64,000 bases of DNA from Stenotrophomonas sp. NA06056. GTDB taxonomy: Bacteria; Pseudomonadota; Gammaproteobacteria; Xanthomonadales; Xanthomonadaceae. This document shows, one piece after another, positions 8,485 through 17,144 of the stretch. The notes under the pieces are model-generated. The model did no database searches and had not been told where the DNA came from. It was given only the letters and a program-made list of their open reading frames with translations. A program made the translations under genes and the position numbers. Positions within the stretch are counted from its first letter, which is position 1. The number at the start of each line of letters is the position of its first letter. The stretch covers positions 3,720,001 through 3,784,000 of the forward strand of contig NZ_CP054931.1 of NCBI RefSeq assembly GCF_013364355.1, written 5' to 3'.

Positions 8485-9618
8485 GTGATTCCGTTCAACA
8501 AGCCCTTCATGACTGGCCAGGAGCTGGTCAACATCACCCATGCGCACGCCAATGGGCATCTCAGTGGCGATGGTCCGTTCACCAAACAGTGCCACGCGTG
8601 GCTGAACCAGCGCACCGGCGCCAACGCATCGCTGCTGACCCACTCCTGCACGGCCGCACTGGAAATGGCAGCGCTGCTGCTGGACCTGGAGGACGGCGAC
8701 GAAGTGATCATGCCGTCCTACACGTTTGTCTCGACCTCCAATGCCTTCGTGCTGCGTGGGGCGGTACCCGTGTTCGTGGACATCCGCGCCGACACGCTGA
8801 ACATCGATGAGACGCTGATCGAGGCCGCGATCACTCCGCGCACCAAGGCCATCTGCGTGGTGCATTACGCCGGTGTAGCCTGCGAAATGGACGAGATCCT
8901 GGCCATCGCCGCACGCCATGGTCTGGCCGTGGTCGAGGATGCCGCGCAGGGGATCATGTCCACCTACAAGGGACGGCCGCTGGGCACCATCGGCGACCTC
9001 GGCGCACTGAGTTTCCACGAAACCAAGAACATCATCTCCGGTGAAGGTGGCGCGCTGCTGTGCCGCGACCACACCCACGCCGAACGTGCCGAGATCATTC
9101 GTGAGAAGGGCACCAACCGCAGCCGCTTCTTCCGCGGGCAGGTCGACAAATACACCTGGGTGGACGTAGGTTCCTCGTTCCTGCCCGGCGAGATCACCGC
9201 AGCGTTCCTTGCTGCCCAGATGGACGCCGCCGAAGACATCACCGCGCGCCGCCTGGCCATCTGGGACCGCTACCATGCCTGGGCAGCGCCACATGAGGCG
9301 GCAGGTCGTCTGGTGCGGCCAACCATTCCGGCGCACACCACCCACAACGCGCACATGTACTACATGCTGCTGCCGTCGCTGGAGGCACGCACTGCATTCA
9401 TCCAGCTGCTGCGCGAGCAGGGCGTGCAGGCCGTCTTCCACTACATCCCGCTCCACTCTTCGCCCGCTGGCATCAGCAACGGCCGCACCGGTTCGACCAT
9501 GCAGATCACCGACAGCCTCAGCGAGCGCCTGGTGCGCATGCCGCTGTGGATCGGTGTGGAATCCCAGATGGACCTGATCCTGGAGGCCGCCGACAAGGCT
9601 CTGGAGCAGATCGCATGA
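8485..9618 (+). CDS. wecE: dTDP-4-amino-4,6-dideoxygalactose transaminase
   Basis: A 377-residue DegT/DnrJ/EryC1 aminotransferase with very close resemblance to Escherichia coli WecE (RffA): it starts I-P-F-N, has S-C-T-A-A-L-E-M-A, V-V-E-D-A-A-Q-G, E-K-G-T-N-R-S and G-Q-V-D-K-Y-T-W, and the PLP Lys is K181 in F-H-E-T-K-N. It converts dTDP-4-keto-6-deoxyglucose to dTDP-4-amino-4,6-dideoxygalactose. The GTG at 8485 is preceded by AGGAG and gives the conserved N terminus; an ATG at 8443 would overlap the methyltransferase. No rmlA/rmlB genes are in the window, so the keto sugar must come from elsewhere. Confidence 0.93.
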   Translation: MIPFNKPFMTGQELVNITHAHANGHLSGDGPFTKQCHAWLNQRTGANASLLTHSCTAALEMAALLLDLEDGDEVIMPSYTFVSTSNAFVLRGAVPVFVDIRADTLNIDETLIEAAITPRTKAICVVHYAGVACEMDEILAIAARHGLAVVEDAAQGIMSTYKGRPLGTIGDLGALSFHETKNIISGEGGALLCRDHTHAERAEIIREKGTNRSRFFRGQVDKYTWVDVGSSFLPGEITAAFLAAQMDAAEDITARRLAIWDRYHAWAAPHEAAGRLVRPTIPAHTTHNAHMYYMLLPSLEARTAFIQLLREQGVQAVFHYIPLHSSPAGISNGRTGSTMQITDSLSERLVRMPLWIGVESQMDLILEAADKALEQIA

Positions 9619-11516
9619 CCCAGCTGCACCCCTCTGCCAGCGGCGCGATCCCGGCGTGGCGCGCGCCGCCGGTGCAGGCATCGGTCGCCTTCGTGGTACG
9701 CATGCTGGGGCTGATGCTGGTCGCCGCAGCCTGTGGCAACGCCCTGCTGTACAGCGACGCGGCGGCCACACCGCTGGTCCAGTCCGATGCCTGGTACTTC
9801 CTGGAAAGCTTCCTGACGCGCTATTTCGACGGCACGCTGACCTTCCTGGATCTGTTCGTGCAGCGGGGTGCAGGCGACCATGCACAGCCATTGCAGAAGC
9901 TGGTGCTGTTGTTCCACACCCGCTACTTCGGCATGGACTTCGGCATCGAAGGACTGATCGGCACTGCCATCGGCATCCTCTGGTGCTGTGCCATCGCGCA
10001 CGAGATGCGCCGGCAGCCGGCCACCGATGGCCTGCGCAATGCCCTGTCGTGGCTGTCCATCGGCCTGGTGTTCGCACTCGGGCTTTCGCTGAACAGCTCC
10101 AACATTTTCACGTGGCCGCTGGCCACGCTGGGGTTCATACCGCTGCTTCTGGGCACACTGTACTTCTCGCTGACGATGACCCAGCTGGAACGGCAACGGC
10201 CAGGCTGGGTCCTGCTGGCCACGGCCCTGCTTGGCGCGTGCATCGACGAGATCGCCGTGGTGGTGGTGATCGCCGCCGTGCTGGCCTGGATTCCGATGCT
10301 GGGCTCCAGCACCCGGCAGAAGGCGCGGACCGCAGGTGCAGCGGTGCTGGGCCTGGTGGCGGCGCGGCTGTTCCTGGCCTGGGCAGCCCATCGTGCAGGC
10401 GCGACATCGGTGCTGATCGAGCCCAAAGGTTCACTGGTCGATACACTGCTGACCGGCGAAGCCTTGCGCGGCCTGCTCATCCCCTTCTCCGACAGCCTCA
10501 TCCACGTCGAGCACCTCGCCCGCTGGTTCCCGGCATCGACGACCTCGATGATCGCCCTGTGTGCCGCCCTGGTAGCGGGCCTGCACCTGTATTTCTGGGT
10601 CAGCGTCCTGCTGGCGTGGCGCGCGGGCCGCTACACGCGCACGCTGGCGCTGGCGACGTTCCTGATGCTGGTGGCCTATGGCCTTACCGCCGGCATCATC
10701 ATCAGCCGCGTACCCGCCTATGACTGGAACTACCTGCACCAGCCGCGCTACGTGATGTCCTACCAGATGAGTCTGGTGGCATTGGCGGTGCTGTTCCAGC
10801 AGCGCCTGTGCCAGATCGACCTGACAGCGTCCGCCCTGCGCCTGTGGATCGAGCGCACCAGTGTCGTGATGGTCATGGCCCTGCTGATCTGGCTGCAGTG
10901 GGCAGTGACCCAGGCCAACTGGGGCCTGCCCTACTACCTGTCTTCCTATTGGCAGAACGCCGCGCTCTCAATGCAGAAACTGGCCGCCGACCCCTTGCAT
11001 GAGCCGGGCCCGTGCCCGGACATCATGACCGTATGCGCCTACCCGGCCGAGCGACGGGCCAAGCTGATCGGATTGCTGCGGGACAAGCAGTTGAACGTGT
11101 TCTCACCCGCCTTCCAGATGCGCTACCGGCTGTATCCCTCGCTGGCCAACATTCCCGGCTTCGGCCCTGGCCAACCGCAGGAGCAACAGTTCGACCCGCG
11201 CATTCGCGAAGCGGCGGCGCCAGCCGTTCTGGCCGCGCTCCCCGTTGCGGGCAGCTGTGCGCTGGGCACGGCCCCGCAGGCGATGCGGATCGAACTGGAT
11301 TCGCGGGACCTGGCACCGTTCGGCGCGCATCTGTGGGTCGAATCGGTCGGTGCAAGCCGCACCCTGTTGGCGGCCACAGCACCCGGCCAGACCACGCTGA
11401 CCCTAGAGCATGCGGTTCCCAACCATTCGCTGCTGACACTGGTGCGCGCCGATGGGCAGGGCGTTCTGGCCCAATCGCAGATCGACCTGCCCGCCTGCAC
11501 CGCCCCGACGCGCTAG
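9615..11516 (+). CDS. Polytopic membrane protein, GT-C-like glycosyltransferase or O-antigen modification protein
   Basis: A 633-residue protein with about eleven membrane helices between residues 25 and 430, followed by a soluble tail of about 190 residues. An early loop after helix 1 carries Q-S-D-A-W-Y-F, where GT-C enzymes often place catalytic acidic residues. The layout (GtrB-like enzyme, small flippase, large membrane protein) matches O-antigen glucosylation systems in which the last protein transfers the sugar from lipid carrier to O-antigen in the periplasm. I see no diagnostic O-antigen ligase or polymerase motif. The ATG at 9615 overlaps the wecE stop. Confidence 0.6.
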   Translation: MTQLHPSASGAIPAWRAPPVQASVAFVVRMLGLMLVAAACGNALLYSDAAATPLVQSDAWYFLESFLTRYFDGTLTFLDLFVQRGAGDHAQPLQKLVLLFHTRYFGMDFGIEGLIGTAIGILWCCAIAHEMRRQPATDGLRNALSWLSIGLVFALGLSLNSSNIFTWPLATLGFIPLLLGTLYFSLTMTQLERQRPGWVLLATALLGACIDEIAVVVVIAAVLAWIPMLGSSTRQKARTAGAAVLGLVAARLFLAWAAHRAGATSVLIEPKGSLVDTLLTGEALRGLLIPFSDSLIHVEHLARWFPASTTSMIALCAALVAGLHLYFWVSVLLAWRAGRYTRTLALATFLMLVAYGLTAGIIISRVPAYDWNYLHQPRYVMSYQMSLVALAVLFQQRLCQIDLTASALRLWIERTSVVMVMALLIWLQWAVTQANWGLPYYLSSYWQNAALSMQKLAADPLHEPGPCPDIMTVCAYPAERRAKLIGLLRDKQLNVFSPAFQMRYRLYPSLANIPGFGPGQPQEQQFDPRIREAAAPAVLAALPVAGSCALGTAPQAMRIELDSRDLAPFGAHLWVESVGASRTLLAATAPGQTTLTLEHAVPNHSLLTLVRADGQGVLAQSQIDLPACTAPTR

Positions 11517-11530
11517 CGCCTGGCCCTTTG

Positions 11531-11568
11531 ATGCCGGTGCCCCGCCAACGACGGCGCGGCACCGGCAT
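11531..11568. terminator. Bidirectional hairpin between the two convergent O-antigen blocks
   Basis: Eleven-base perfect arms (ATGCCGGTGCC and its complement) lie in the 59-base gap between convergent genes, the natural place for a shared terminator. No long T-run is visible on either side. Confidence 0.6.
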
Positions 11569-11575
11569 GCCTGGA

Positions 11576-12577
11576 TCAGGCGGCAGGGACCACGTGGGCC
11601 GGTGGCTTGCGCTTGAGGCGCGACAACGGCCGGTCGATCAGGATCACGATCAGCCAGGACAGCGCAACGGTTGCCGCGAAGGCAGGCAGGAAGAAGGTCG
11701 CGAACGGACGGGTGAAGCCGCAGGCGCAGACGAACCAGGCTGCAACCGTGGTGTGGATCAGGTAGATCGGATAGCTCAGGTCACCGAGCATCTTGTCCAC
11801 CTTGCCCGAGGGCTGCGCGTGCAGCGACACCACCATCCACGCCGACAGCACCAGCGACACGTACAGGCCCCACGTCCACGGCCAGCTCTGCAGGAACACC
11901 CAGACCACGCCGTGCAGCATCCAGACGATCGAGCTGGTCCACGGCATGCGGAACCGCTCCAGCTGGGTACGGTACTGGCAGACCAGCGAGCCGACGGCAA
12001 ACGGCAGCAGGCACGGCAGGAAGGTGGCGTAACGGTCGCCGAAGGTCTCGGTGACGATACCCATCTTCAGGTTCAGCAGCGCACCGATGACCACGCCCAG
12101 CCACGCCGCTCCGCGCGAGGTCGCCATCAGCGGCAGCAGCAGGTAGAAGCCCACTTCGATGGCCAACGCGTTGGCCACCGGCACCGGCATGCCACCGCGC
12201 TGGATGCCCGGGAACAGCGTGATCACGTAGGCCCAGTCCTGCAGGCCCTTGGGCATGTGGAACTCGCCATTGATCGGACGCAGATCGATACCGATGCCGT
12301 TGTAGTACCAGAGAGTCAGCAGGCCCATGATCGCGGCCAGCCAGTACAGCGGGAAGATGCGCATGAAACGGTTGAAGGCATATGCCTTGATGCCACGGCC
12401 ATCAAAGCCATACTTGGTGGTCAGCACCAGCGTCATCAGGAAGCCGCTGAGCACGAAGAATGCCCAAACCGCGTAGGCCGCATAACCCTGCGGCATGTTC
12501 GACCAAAGGTGTGAACCGGCCACCAGCGAGGCCAGCACGAAGCGGCTGGCACCAAAACCAAACACAGGAAGTTTCAA
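11576..12577 (-). CDS. Acyltransferase family 3 (OafA-like) membrane protein
   Basis: A 333-residue integral membrane acyltransferase with about ten helices. It carries the family signature region G-A-S-R-F near residue 8 (the usual catalytic His position holds Ser-Arg), F-F-V-L-S-G-F near residue 40, and R-I-F-P-L-Y-W near 70. OafA-like proteins O-acetylate O-antigen or other surface sugars from the inner membrane. I chose the TTG at 12577 because a GGAG lies just upstream and the family homology begins there; an in-frame ATG at 12667 would overlap the preceding lipoprotein gene. It is the last gene of the minus-strand block. Confidence 0.8.
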   Translation of the reverse strand: MKLPVFGFGASRFVLASLVAGSHLWSNMPQGYAAYAVWAFFVLSGFLMTLVLTTKYGFDGRGIKAYAFNRFMRIFPLYWLAAIMGLLTLWYYNGIGIDLRPINGEFHMPKGLQDWAYVITLFPGIQRGGMPVPVANALAIEVGFYLLLPLMATSRGAAWLGVVIGALLNLKMGIVTETFGDRYATFLPCLLPFAVGSLVCQYRTQLERFRMPWTSSIVWMLHGVVWVFLQSWPWTWGLYVSLVLSAWMVVSLHAQPSGKVDKMLGDLSYPIYLIHTTVAAWFVCACGFTRPFATFFLPAFAATVALSWLIVILIDRPLSRLKRKPPAHVVPAA

Positions 12578-12608
12578 GAGAGTGCTCCACTCAGGGGCGA
12601 AGGCCGCA

Positions 12609-13094
12609 TCACGGTGCGGCCGGGCTGTCGGACGTGCATTCGGTTGCGCTGGCGCGAACCACGCCAATCACGCGATCGGTCCCGTCCAGCAGCGTCAGTT
12701 CGCCACCATCCTCGAACCACGGCCCGGTGGTCTCGGTGCCATTGGCGCCACCTTCCGCCCACAGCTTGGCCACCTGGGTGCGGCTGCCGGCGGTGATCTG
12801 CACGAAGGTCAGCCCCGGCAGCGCCGAGCTCCACTGCACCTGGACTTCAGCGGCAGCACCGCGTCCAGCCCGGCACTTGAGCTTGCTTACGTGTGCCTGC
12901 AACGTGATGCCCTCCACGCTGGCGTGGGTCAGGGTCAGGCCAGGCACGGATGCGTCGGTCACGCTTGCTCCCATCTCGGCGGGCATCGTGCTGGTTCCCT
13001 GGGCCCCCGCGCGACGGCGGCCCTCTTCGTCGCAGCAGCCTGCCAGGGCAAGGCCCAGCAGAACGGACGCGAGCATCCTTGGAGTCAAGCTCAT
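12609..13094 (-). CDS. Small predicted lipoprotein of unknown function
   Basis: A 161-residue protein with an N-terminal signal and a lipobox L-A-L-A-G-C, so Cys20 should be lipidated. The mature part is hydrophilic with two further Cys (about residues 74 and 154). I do not recognise a family. It lies between the GDP-heptose genes and the OafA-like gene, in the same direction and with short gaps, so it may be carried along with the O-antigen operon. Confidence 0.65.
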   Translation of the reverse strand: MSLTPRMLASVLLGLALAGCCDEEGRRRAGAQGTSTMPAEMGASVTDASVPGLTLTHASVEGITLQAHVSKLKCRAGRGAAAEVQVQWSSALPGLTFVQITAGSRTQVAKLWAEGGANGTETTGPWFEDGGELTLLDGTDRVIGVVRASATECTSDSPAAP

Positions 13095-13193
13095 TCTTTA
13101 TCTCTGATGAACGCCACTGCGGCGACGGGGCATTCTTACCCACGTCGCAGGGTCGGTAAAGCACCGGGCTTGGCCGAAATACTTTCTGCCTGT

Positions 13194-13799
13194 TCAGATC
13201 GGCAACAACGCCTGCACCTGTGAAAGCGTCATGCACGCGTGGAAACTGCCCTCATCCACGACACCCTCGCCGGTGTCATCACCAAGCAGGAAGCACTGCC
13301 CGACGCCGGCGGCCTGGCCAGCCTGCACATCCGTGCGCTTGTCGCCCACCAGCACCGAGCGGGGCCAGTCCACCGCATGTGCCTGGTCCATGGCATGCAA
13401 CATGCCCGGTGCCGGCTTGCGACAGCTGCACTCCACCCGGTAGGCGCCCTGCCCGGCCTGCTGGTGATGCGGGCAGTACCAGGTTGCCGCGATCTGCACG
13501 CCTTCAGCGGCGAAACACGCGTGCATCCATGCGGTGTACTCGGCAAACTGCTGTTCGCTGTAGTAGCCGCGTGCAATTCCCGCCTGGTTGGTCACCACCA
13601 CCAGTGCATACCCACGCGCCTGCGCCTCGCGGCACAGCTCGAAAATTCCCGGCACCCATTCGGTGCCGGCCGGGGTATGGACGTAGCCATGGTTGATATT
13701 GATCACGCCGTCGCGATCGAGAAACAGCACCCGGCCCAGTGGTGCGCCTGCGGCCGGCCAACCTGGACCGACCACGCACCCGGGTTGCGGCATCGTCAT
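13194..13799 (-). CDS. gmhB: D-glycero-D-manno-heptose 1,7-bisphosphate 7-phosphatase
   Basis: A 201-residue HAD phosphatase with L-F-L-D-R-D-G-V-I-N (nucleophile and acid Asp about residues 27 and 29), T-N-Q-A-G, the zinc loop C-P-H-H ... C-S-C-R-K-P and V-G-D-K-R-T-D. These are the hallmarks of GmhB, which removes the 7-phosphate of D-glycero-D-manno-heptose 1,7-bisphosphate. It overlaps the hddC-like gene by four bases. Its place in an O-antigen cluster points to the GDP-heptose branch rather than the ADP-heptose core branch. Confidence 0.9.
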   Translation of the reverse strand: MTMPQPGCVVGPGWPAAGAPLGRVLFLDRDGVININHGYVHTPAGTEWVPGIFELCREAQARGYALVVVTNQAGIARGYYSEQQFAEYTAWMHACFAAEGVQIAATWYCPHHQQAGQGAYRVECSCRKPAPGMLHAMDQAHAVDWPRSVLVGDKRTDVQAGQAAGVGQCFLLGDDTGEGVVDEGSFHACMTLSQVQALLPI

Positions 13800-14503
13800 G
13801 GTTTGCCGCCGGCAAAGATGTGCTGCGCGCGCCGGTAGTCCTCAGGCACCCCGATATCGATGAAGTCAGCGGTATCCACGCAGGCAGCCAGACCCTCACT
13901 GGCGGCCCGTGGCAGCAGCACATCGGTCTCGAACGAGAACACCGGCTTGTCCGGCAATGAAGACAGCGCGGCTGGGCCGAGGAAGTAGCTGCCGGCATTG
14001 ATGAAGCCGGGGCCGTGACCGCCCTTTTCGTTGAATGCCGCAACACGGCCATGCGCGAGTTCGACGGCACCGTAGCGGCCAACGTCCTCGACCTTGGCCA
14101 GGGCGACCGCAAGGGACACCTGCTCGCGCTCCGCATGTTGCTGCAACTGCCGCGGCGAGTAACGCAGATAGGTATCGCCGTTGCTCATGTGGACGGCATG
14201 GCCGTGCAACTGACGGGCGGCCAATGCCAGTGCACCGCCGGTCCCCAGCGGCTCGGGCTCGCGCGAATACACCACGTCCATGCCCTGCCAGCGGCGCCCG
14301 ATGGCCTGTTCGACACGCTCGGCCAGGTATCCGGTGGCCAGGATCACGCGACGGATGCCGCCCTCGGCGAGATTGTCGAGCACGTAGGCCAGGAACGGAC
14401 GTCCCGCCACCGGCGCCAGCGGCTTGGGCAGATCGGGCACTTCCGAGCGCAGGCGGGTACCGAAGCCTCCCACCAGCACAATGGCTTCATCGGCAATGAT
14501 CAT
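13796..14503 (-). CDS. hddC: D-glycero-alpha-D-manno-heptose 1-phosphate guanylyltransferase
   Basis: A 235-residue nucleotidyltransferase with V-G-G-F-G-T-R-L near the N terminus and P-K-P-L-A-P-V near residue 27, plus the G-D-T-Y metal site near residue 105. Next to hddA, gmhA and gmhB it most likely transfers GMP to heptose 1-phosphate. The ATG at 14503 is chosen because the conserved strand starts three residues later; an in-frame ATG at 14602 would overlap gmhA. Confidence 0.85.
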   Translation of the reverse strand: MIIADEAIVLVGGFGTRLRSEVPDLPKPLAPVAGRPFLAYVLDNLAEGGIRRVILATGYLAERVEQAIGRRWQGMDVVYSREPEPLGTGGALALAARQLHGHAVHMSNGDTYLRYSPRQLQQHAEREQVSLAVALAKVEDVGRYGAVELAHGRVAAFNEKGGHGPGFINAGSYFLGPAALSSLPDKPVFSFETDVLLPRAASEGLAACVDTADFIDIGVPEDYRRAQHIFAGGKP

Positions 14504-14553
14504 GGTCGAGTGTCCTGCAGAAGAGTCATCATGCTCCGGGCCATCGCGATGGA

Positions 14554-15156
14554 TCAGCCCGCTTCCGCGCGCGGGAACATTTCGCTTTCGATCAGCGCGC
14601 ACAGCAGGTGGCCGATGAACTCATGGCCCTCCTGGATGCGCGGCGTTTCGTTGGAGGGAATGCAGAAGCAGATTTCGCAGCGATCCTTCATGTCGCCACC
14701 GTGCTCGCCGGTGAAGCCGATCACCCGCACGCCCTTGGCTTCGGACGCTTCAAGCGCGCGCATGATGTTCTTCGAACGACCCGAGGTCGAGATCGCCACG
14801 AACACGTCACCTGCCTGGCCCAGCGCTTCAATCTGGCGGGCGAAGGTGTAGTCGTAACCGTAGTCGTTGCCGATGGCGGTCAGGATCGAAGTGTCGGTGG
14901 TCAGCGCGATCGCCGGCAGGCCCGGGCGATCGTAGTAGAAACGGCTGACCAGCTCGCCGGCCCAGTGCTGCGCGTCGGCGGCACTGCCGCCGTTGCCGGC
15001 GAAGAGGATCTTCTTCCCGGCGCGCAACGCCTCTACGCACAACGCCACGGCGTCGCGGATCTGCTGCTGCAGCGCGGCGTCGGCAGCCATGCGGCGGAAA
15101 TTCTCCTGCGCCTTGCCGAACTCTTCTTCAATGAAGGCGTTCATCCCAGTTTCCAT
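14554..15156 (-). CDS. gmhA: Phosphoheptose isomerase (SIS domain)
   Basis: A 200-residue SIS-domain protein with G-N-G-G-S-A-A-D-A-Q-H near residue 55 and S-T-S-G-R-S-K-N near 122, as in GmhA, which converts sedoheptulose 7-phosphate to D-glycero-D-manno-heptose 7-phosphate. The ATG at 15156 has a GGAG seven bases upstream. A second ATG at 15144 would form an ATGA overlap with hddA and is also possible. Confidence 0.92.
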   Translation of the reverse strand: METGMNAFIEEEFGKAQENFRRMAADAALQQQIRDAVALCVEALRAGKKILFAGNGGSAADAQHWAGELVSRFYYDRPGLPAIALTTDTSILTAIGNDYGYDYTFARQIEALGQAGDVFVAISTSGRSKNIMRALEASEAKGVRVIGFTGEHGGDMKDRCEICFCIPSNETPRIQEGHEFIGHLLCALIESEMFPRAEAG

Positions 15157-16169
15157 GAGGTAGCTCCGTGGTGCGTAAAGTGGGTGTCATAGACGGTACC
15201 GCCGGCCTGCGCCAATGCGCGCACCAATCGCAGGCGGTCGGCGGGATCACAGACGAACATCATGAAGCCGCCGCCACCGGCGCCGGAAACCTTGGCTGCG
15301 CGCGCACCATTGGCGAAAGCGAGCTGCTCGATCTCGTCGATCATCGGATTGCTGATGCTCGATGCGCTCTGCTTCTTGGCCTGCCAGCCGGACTGCATGA
15401 CTTCAGCGAAACGGACCAGATCGCCACGCAGCAGCGCTTCCTTCATCTGCGTCGCTTCGGCCTTCAGGCGGTGCATCGCGTCTAGCGAGTCGGAGCGGCC
15501 TTCCTTGATGTTGCGCGACTGCTCATCGATGATCTTGGCCGATGCGCGTGACACACCGGTGAAGTACAGCACCAGGCTGGACTCGAGTTCGGCACAGATC
15601 CAGTCCTTGATGCGCAGCGGATTCACGATGACGTGATCTTCGGCATAGAACTCCATGAAGTTGAAGCCGCCGAAGGCCGCCGCGTACTGATCCTGCTTGC
15701 CGCCGGAAAGACCCAGATCGCTGCGCTCGATCCGATACGCCAGCTGCGCGACTTCATACTCGCCAAGGGGCAGCGAGAAGTACTCGGCGAACGCGGCGAC
15801 CAAGGCCACCACCATCGTCGAGGACGAGCCCAGGCCAGACCCTGGCGGTGCGTCGGAATGGGTGCGCACGCGGATGCTCGGCCGCACACCGCCGAGGTAA
15901 CGATCGGTCAGGTGCAGGTACACGCCCTTCATCAGCTGCAGCGGCCCGGCATGGGCCTGCACGTCGGCAACGGCAAGGGTTTCGCTCGCTTCGGCGTCCT
16001 GCGCGTGGAAGGAGACCGTGCCGGCAGGCGCGTCATCGATGGTCGCGTAGGCGTACTTGTCGATGGTGACGTTCATGACGAAGCCACCATGCTGATCGCA
16101 GAACGGCGACACGTCGGTGCCGCCACCCGCCAGGCCAAGCCGCAGCGGTGCGCGCGAGCGGACGATCAT
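15141..16169 (-). CDS. hddA: D-glycero-alpha-D-manno-heptose 7-phosphate kinase
   Basis: A 342-residue GHMP kinase with the N-terminal R-A-P-L-R-L-G-L-A-G-G-G-T-D signature, the ATP loop P-P-G-S-G-L-G-S-S-S near residue 103 and C-terminal G-A-G-G-G-G-F. This is the HddA pattern: it phosphorylates heptose 7-phosphate at C1 for the GDP-heptose route. The ATG at 16169 overlaps the upstream stop (ATGA). HddA, GmhA, HddC and GmhB lie consecutively, giving a complete pathway to GDP-D-glycero-alpha-D-manno-heptose. Confidence 0.9.
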   Translation of the reverse strand: MIVRSRAPLRLGLAGGGTDVSPFCDQHGGFVMNVTIDKYAYATIDDAPAGTVSFHAQDAEASETLAVADVQAHAGPLQLMKGVYLHLTDRYLGGVRPSIRVRTHSDAPPGSGLGSSSTMVVALVAAFAEYFSLPLGEYEVAQLAYRIERSDLGLSGGKQDQYAAAFGGFNFMEFYAEDHVIVNPLRIKDWICAELESSLVLYFTGVSRASAKIIDEQSRNIKEGRSDSLDAMHRLKAEATQMKEALLRGDLVRFAEVMQSGWQAKKQSASSISNPMIDEIEQLAFANGARAAKVSGAGGGGFMMFVCDPADRLRLVRALAQAGGTVYDTHFTHHGATSWKLG

Positions 16170-17134
16170 GCGCGGTCCCCGTCGGCCACGCCCAGCGTCC
16201 TGCGCCAATAGGCCAGCATGTCCTTCAAGGTCTGCTCCAGCGGCACCTTCTGCTGCCAACCGGTGCGCTCCACCAGGCGCGAGGAGTCACCGAAGATGAC
16301 CTTCTCGTCGCTGGGCCGCAGCAGTGCCGTATCGACCTGCACCTCGACGGGCACGCGTGCGGCGGCCACCACCTGCTCGACGATCTCGCGGATCTGGTAG
16401 GTGCGCGCGCCACTGATGTTGTAGATGCCACCCGGCTCACCCTTGGCGGCCAGCAGCTCCAGTGCGGAGGCCAGGTCGCGCACATCGGTGATCGCGCGCC
16501 AGGTGTCCTGGTTGCCCACTCTCAACACCGGCTCGATCTGGCCGGCCTCGATGCGGGCAATGCGCTGGGTCAGATCGGCGCACACGTCGCCGGCCTTGCG
16601 TGCACCCGTCGTGTTGAAGATGCGCGCGCATACTGCGCGGATCTTCCAGTTGGACCAGTACTGCAGCGCCAGCATCTCGGTGGCCACCTTGCTGATGCCG
16701 TACGGGTGGAGCGGACGCAACGGGTGCGATTCCTTGACAGGAATGTCCTCGGCGGCGACCTCGCCATACTGCGCGCTGGAACAGGCGACCACCACCACCG
16801 GATCGATGCCGGCGGCACGGATGGATTCAAACACGTTGGCCGTGCCGACGACGTTGGTGTCCAGCGTTTCCGCCGGAGCCGACCAGGACAGTGCCGGATA
16901 GCTCTGCGCCGACAGCAGGTAGACCACATCCGGGCGGAATGCATCGATCACCTGCGAGGTCTGCTCGCGGTAGCGGATGTCACATCGCACCACGCGATCC
17001 TGGAACGAGGCCCAGTCCTTCGGCTCGATGGTCGGGTTGTAGCTGGTACCCAACACCTCGTGGCCCTCGGCGATGGCGCGCTCCATCAGGTAGCTGCCAA
17101 CGAAACCGGTTGCTCCCATCACAAGTACTTTCAT
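16166..17134 (-). CDS. NAD(P)-dependent GDP-sugar dehydratase/reductase (extended SDR)
   Basis: A 322-residue extended SDR: G-A-T-G-F-V-G near residue 7, S-S-A-Q-Y-G near residue 121, and Y-G-I-S-K as the catalytic Tyr/Lys. It looks like the GDP-mannose 4,6-dehydratase/Rmd group. Beside a complete GDP-heptose pathway, a role on GDP-heptose (making 6-deoxyheptose, as proteins of the DmhA/WcbK type do) is attractive but unproven; GDP-rhamnose or GDP-fucose type synthesis is the alternative. It starts 11 bases after the large glycosyltransferase gene. Confidence 0.75.
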   Translation of the reverse strand: MKVLVMGATGFVGSYLMERAIAEGHEVLGTSYNPTIEPKDWASFQDRVVRCDIRYREQTSQVIDAFRPDVVYLLSAQSYPALSWSAPAETLDTNVVGTANVFESIRAAGIDPVVVVACSSAQYGEVAAEDIPVKESHPLRPLHPYGISKVATEMLALQYWSNWKIRAVCARIFNTTGARKAGDVCADLTQRIARIEAGQIEPVLRVGNQDTWRAITDVRDLASALELLAAKGEPGGIYNISGARTYQIREIVEQVVAAARVPVEVQVDTALLRPSDEKVIFGDSSRLVERTGWQQKVPLEQTLKDMLAYWRRTLGVADGDRA

Positions 17135-17144
17135 GGCCTGCTCC

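Noticed and set aside
11012..12514. A 500-codon open frame on the plus strand
   Set aside because: It crosses the end of one gene and runs antisense to the acyltransferase; composition is Arg/Gln/His-rich as in GC-rich shadows.
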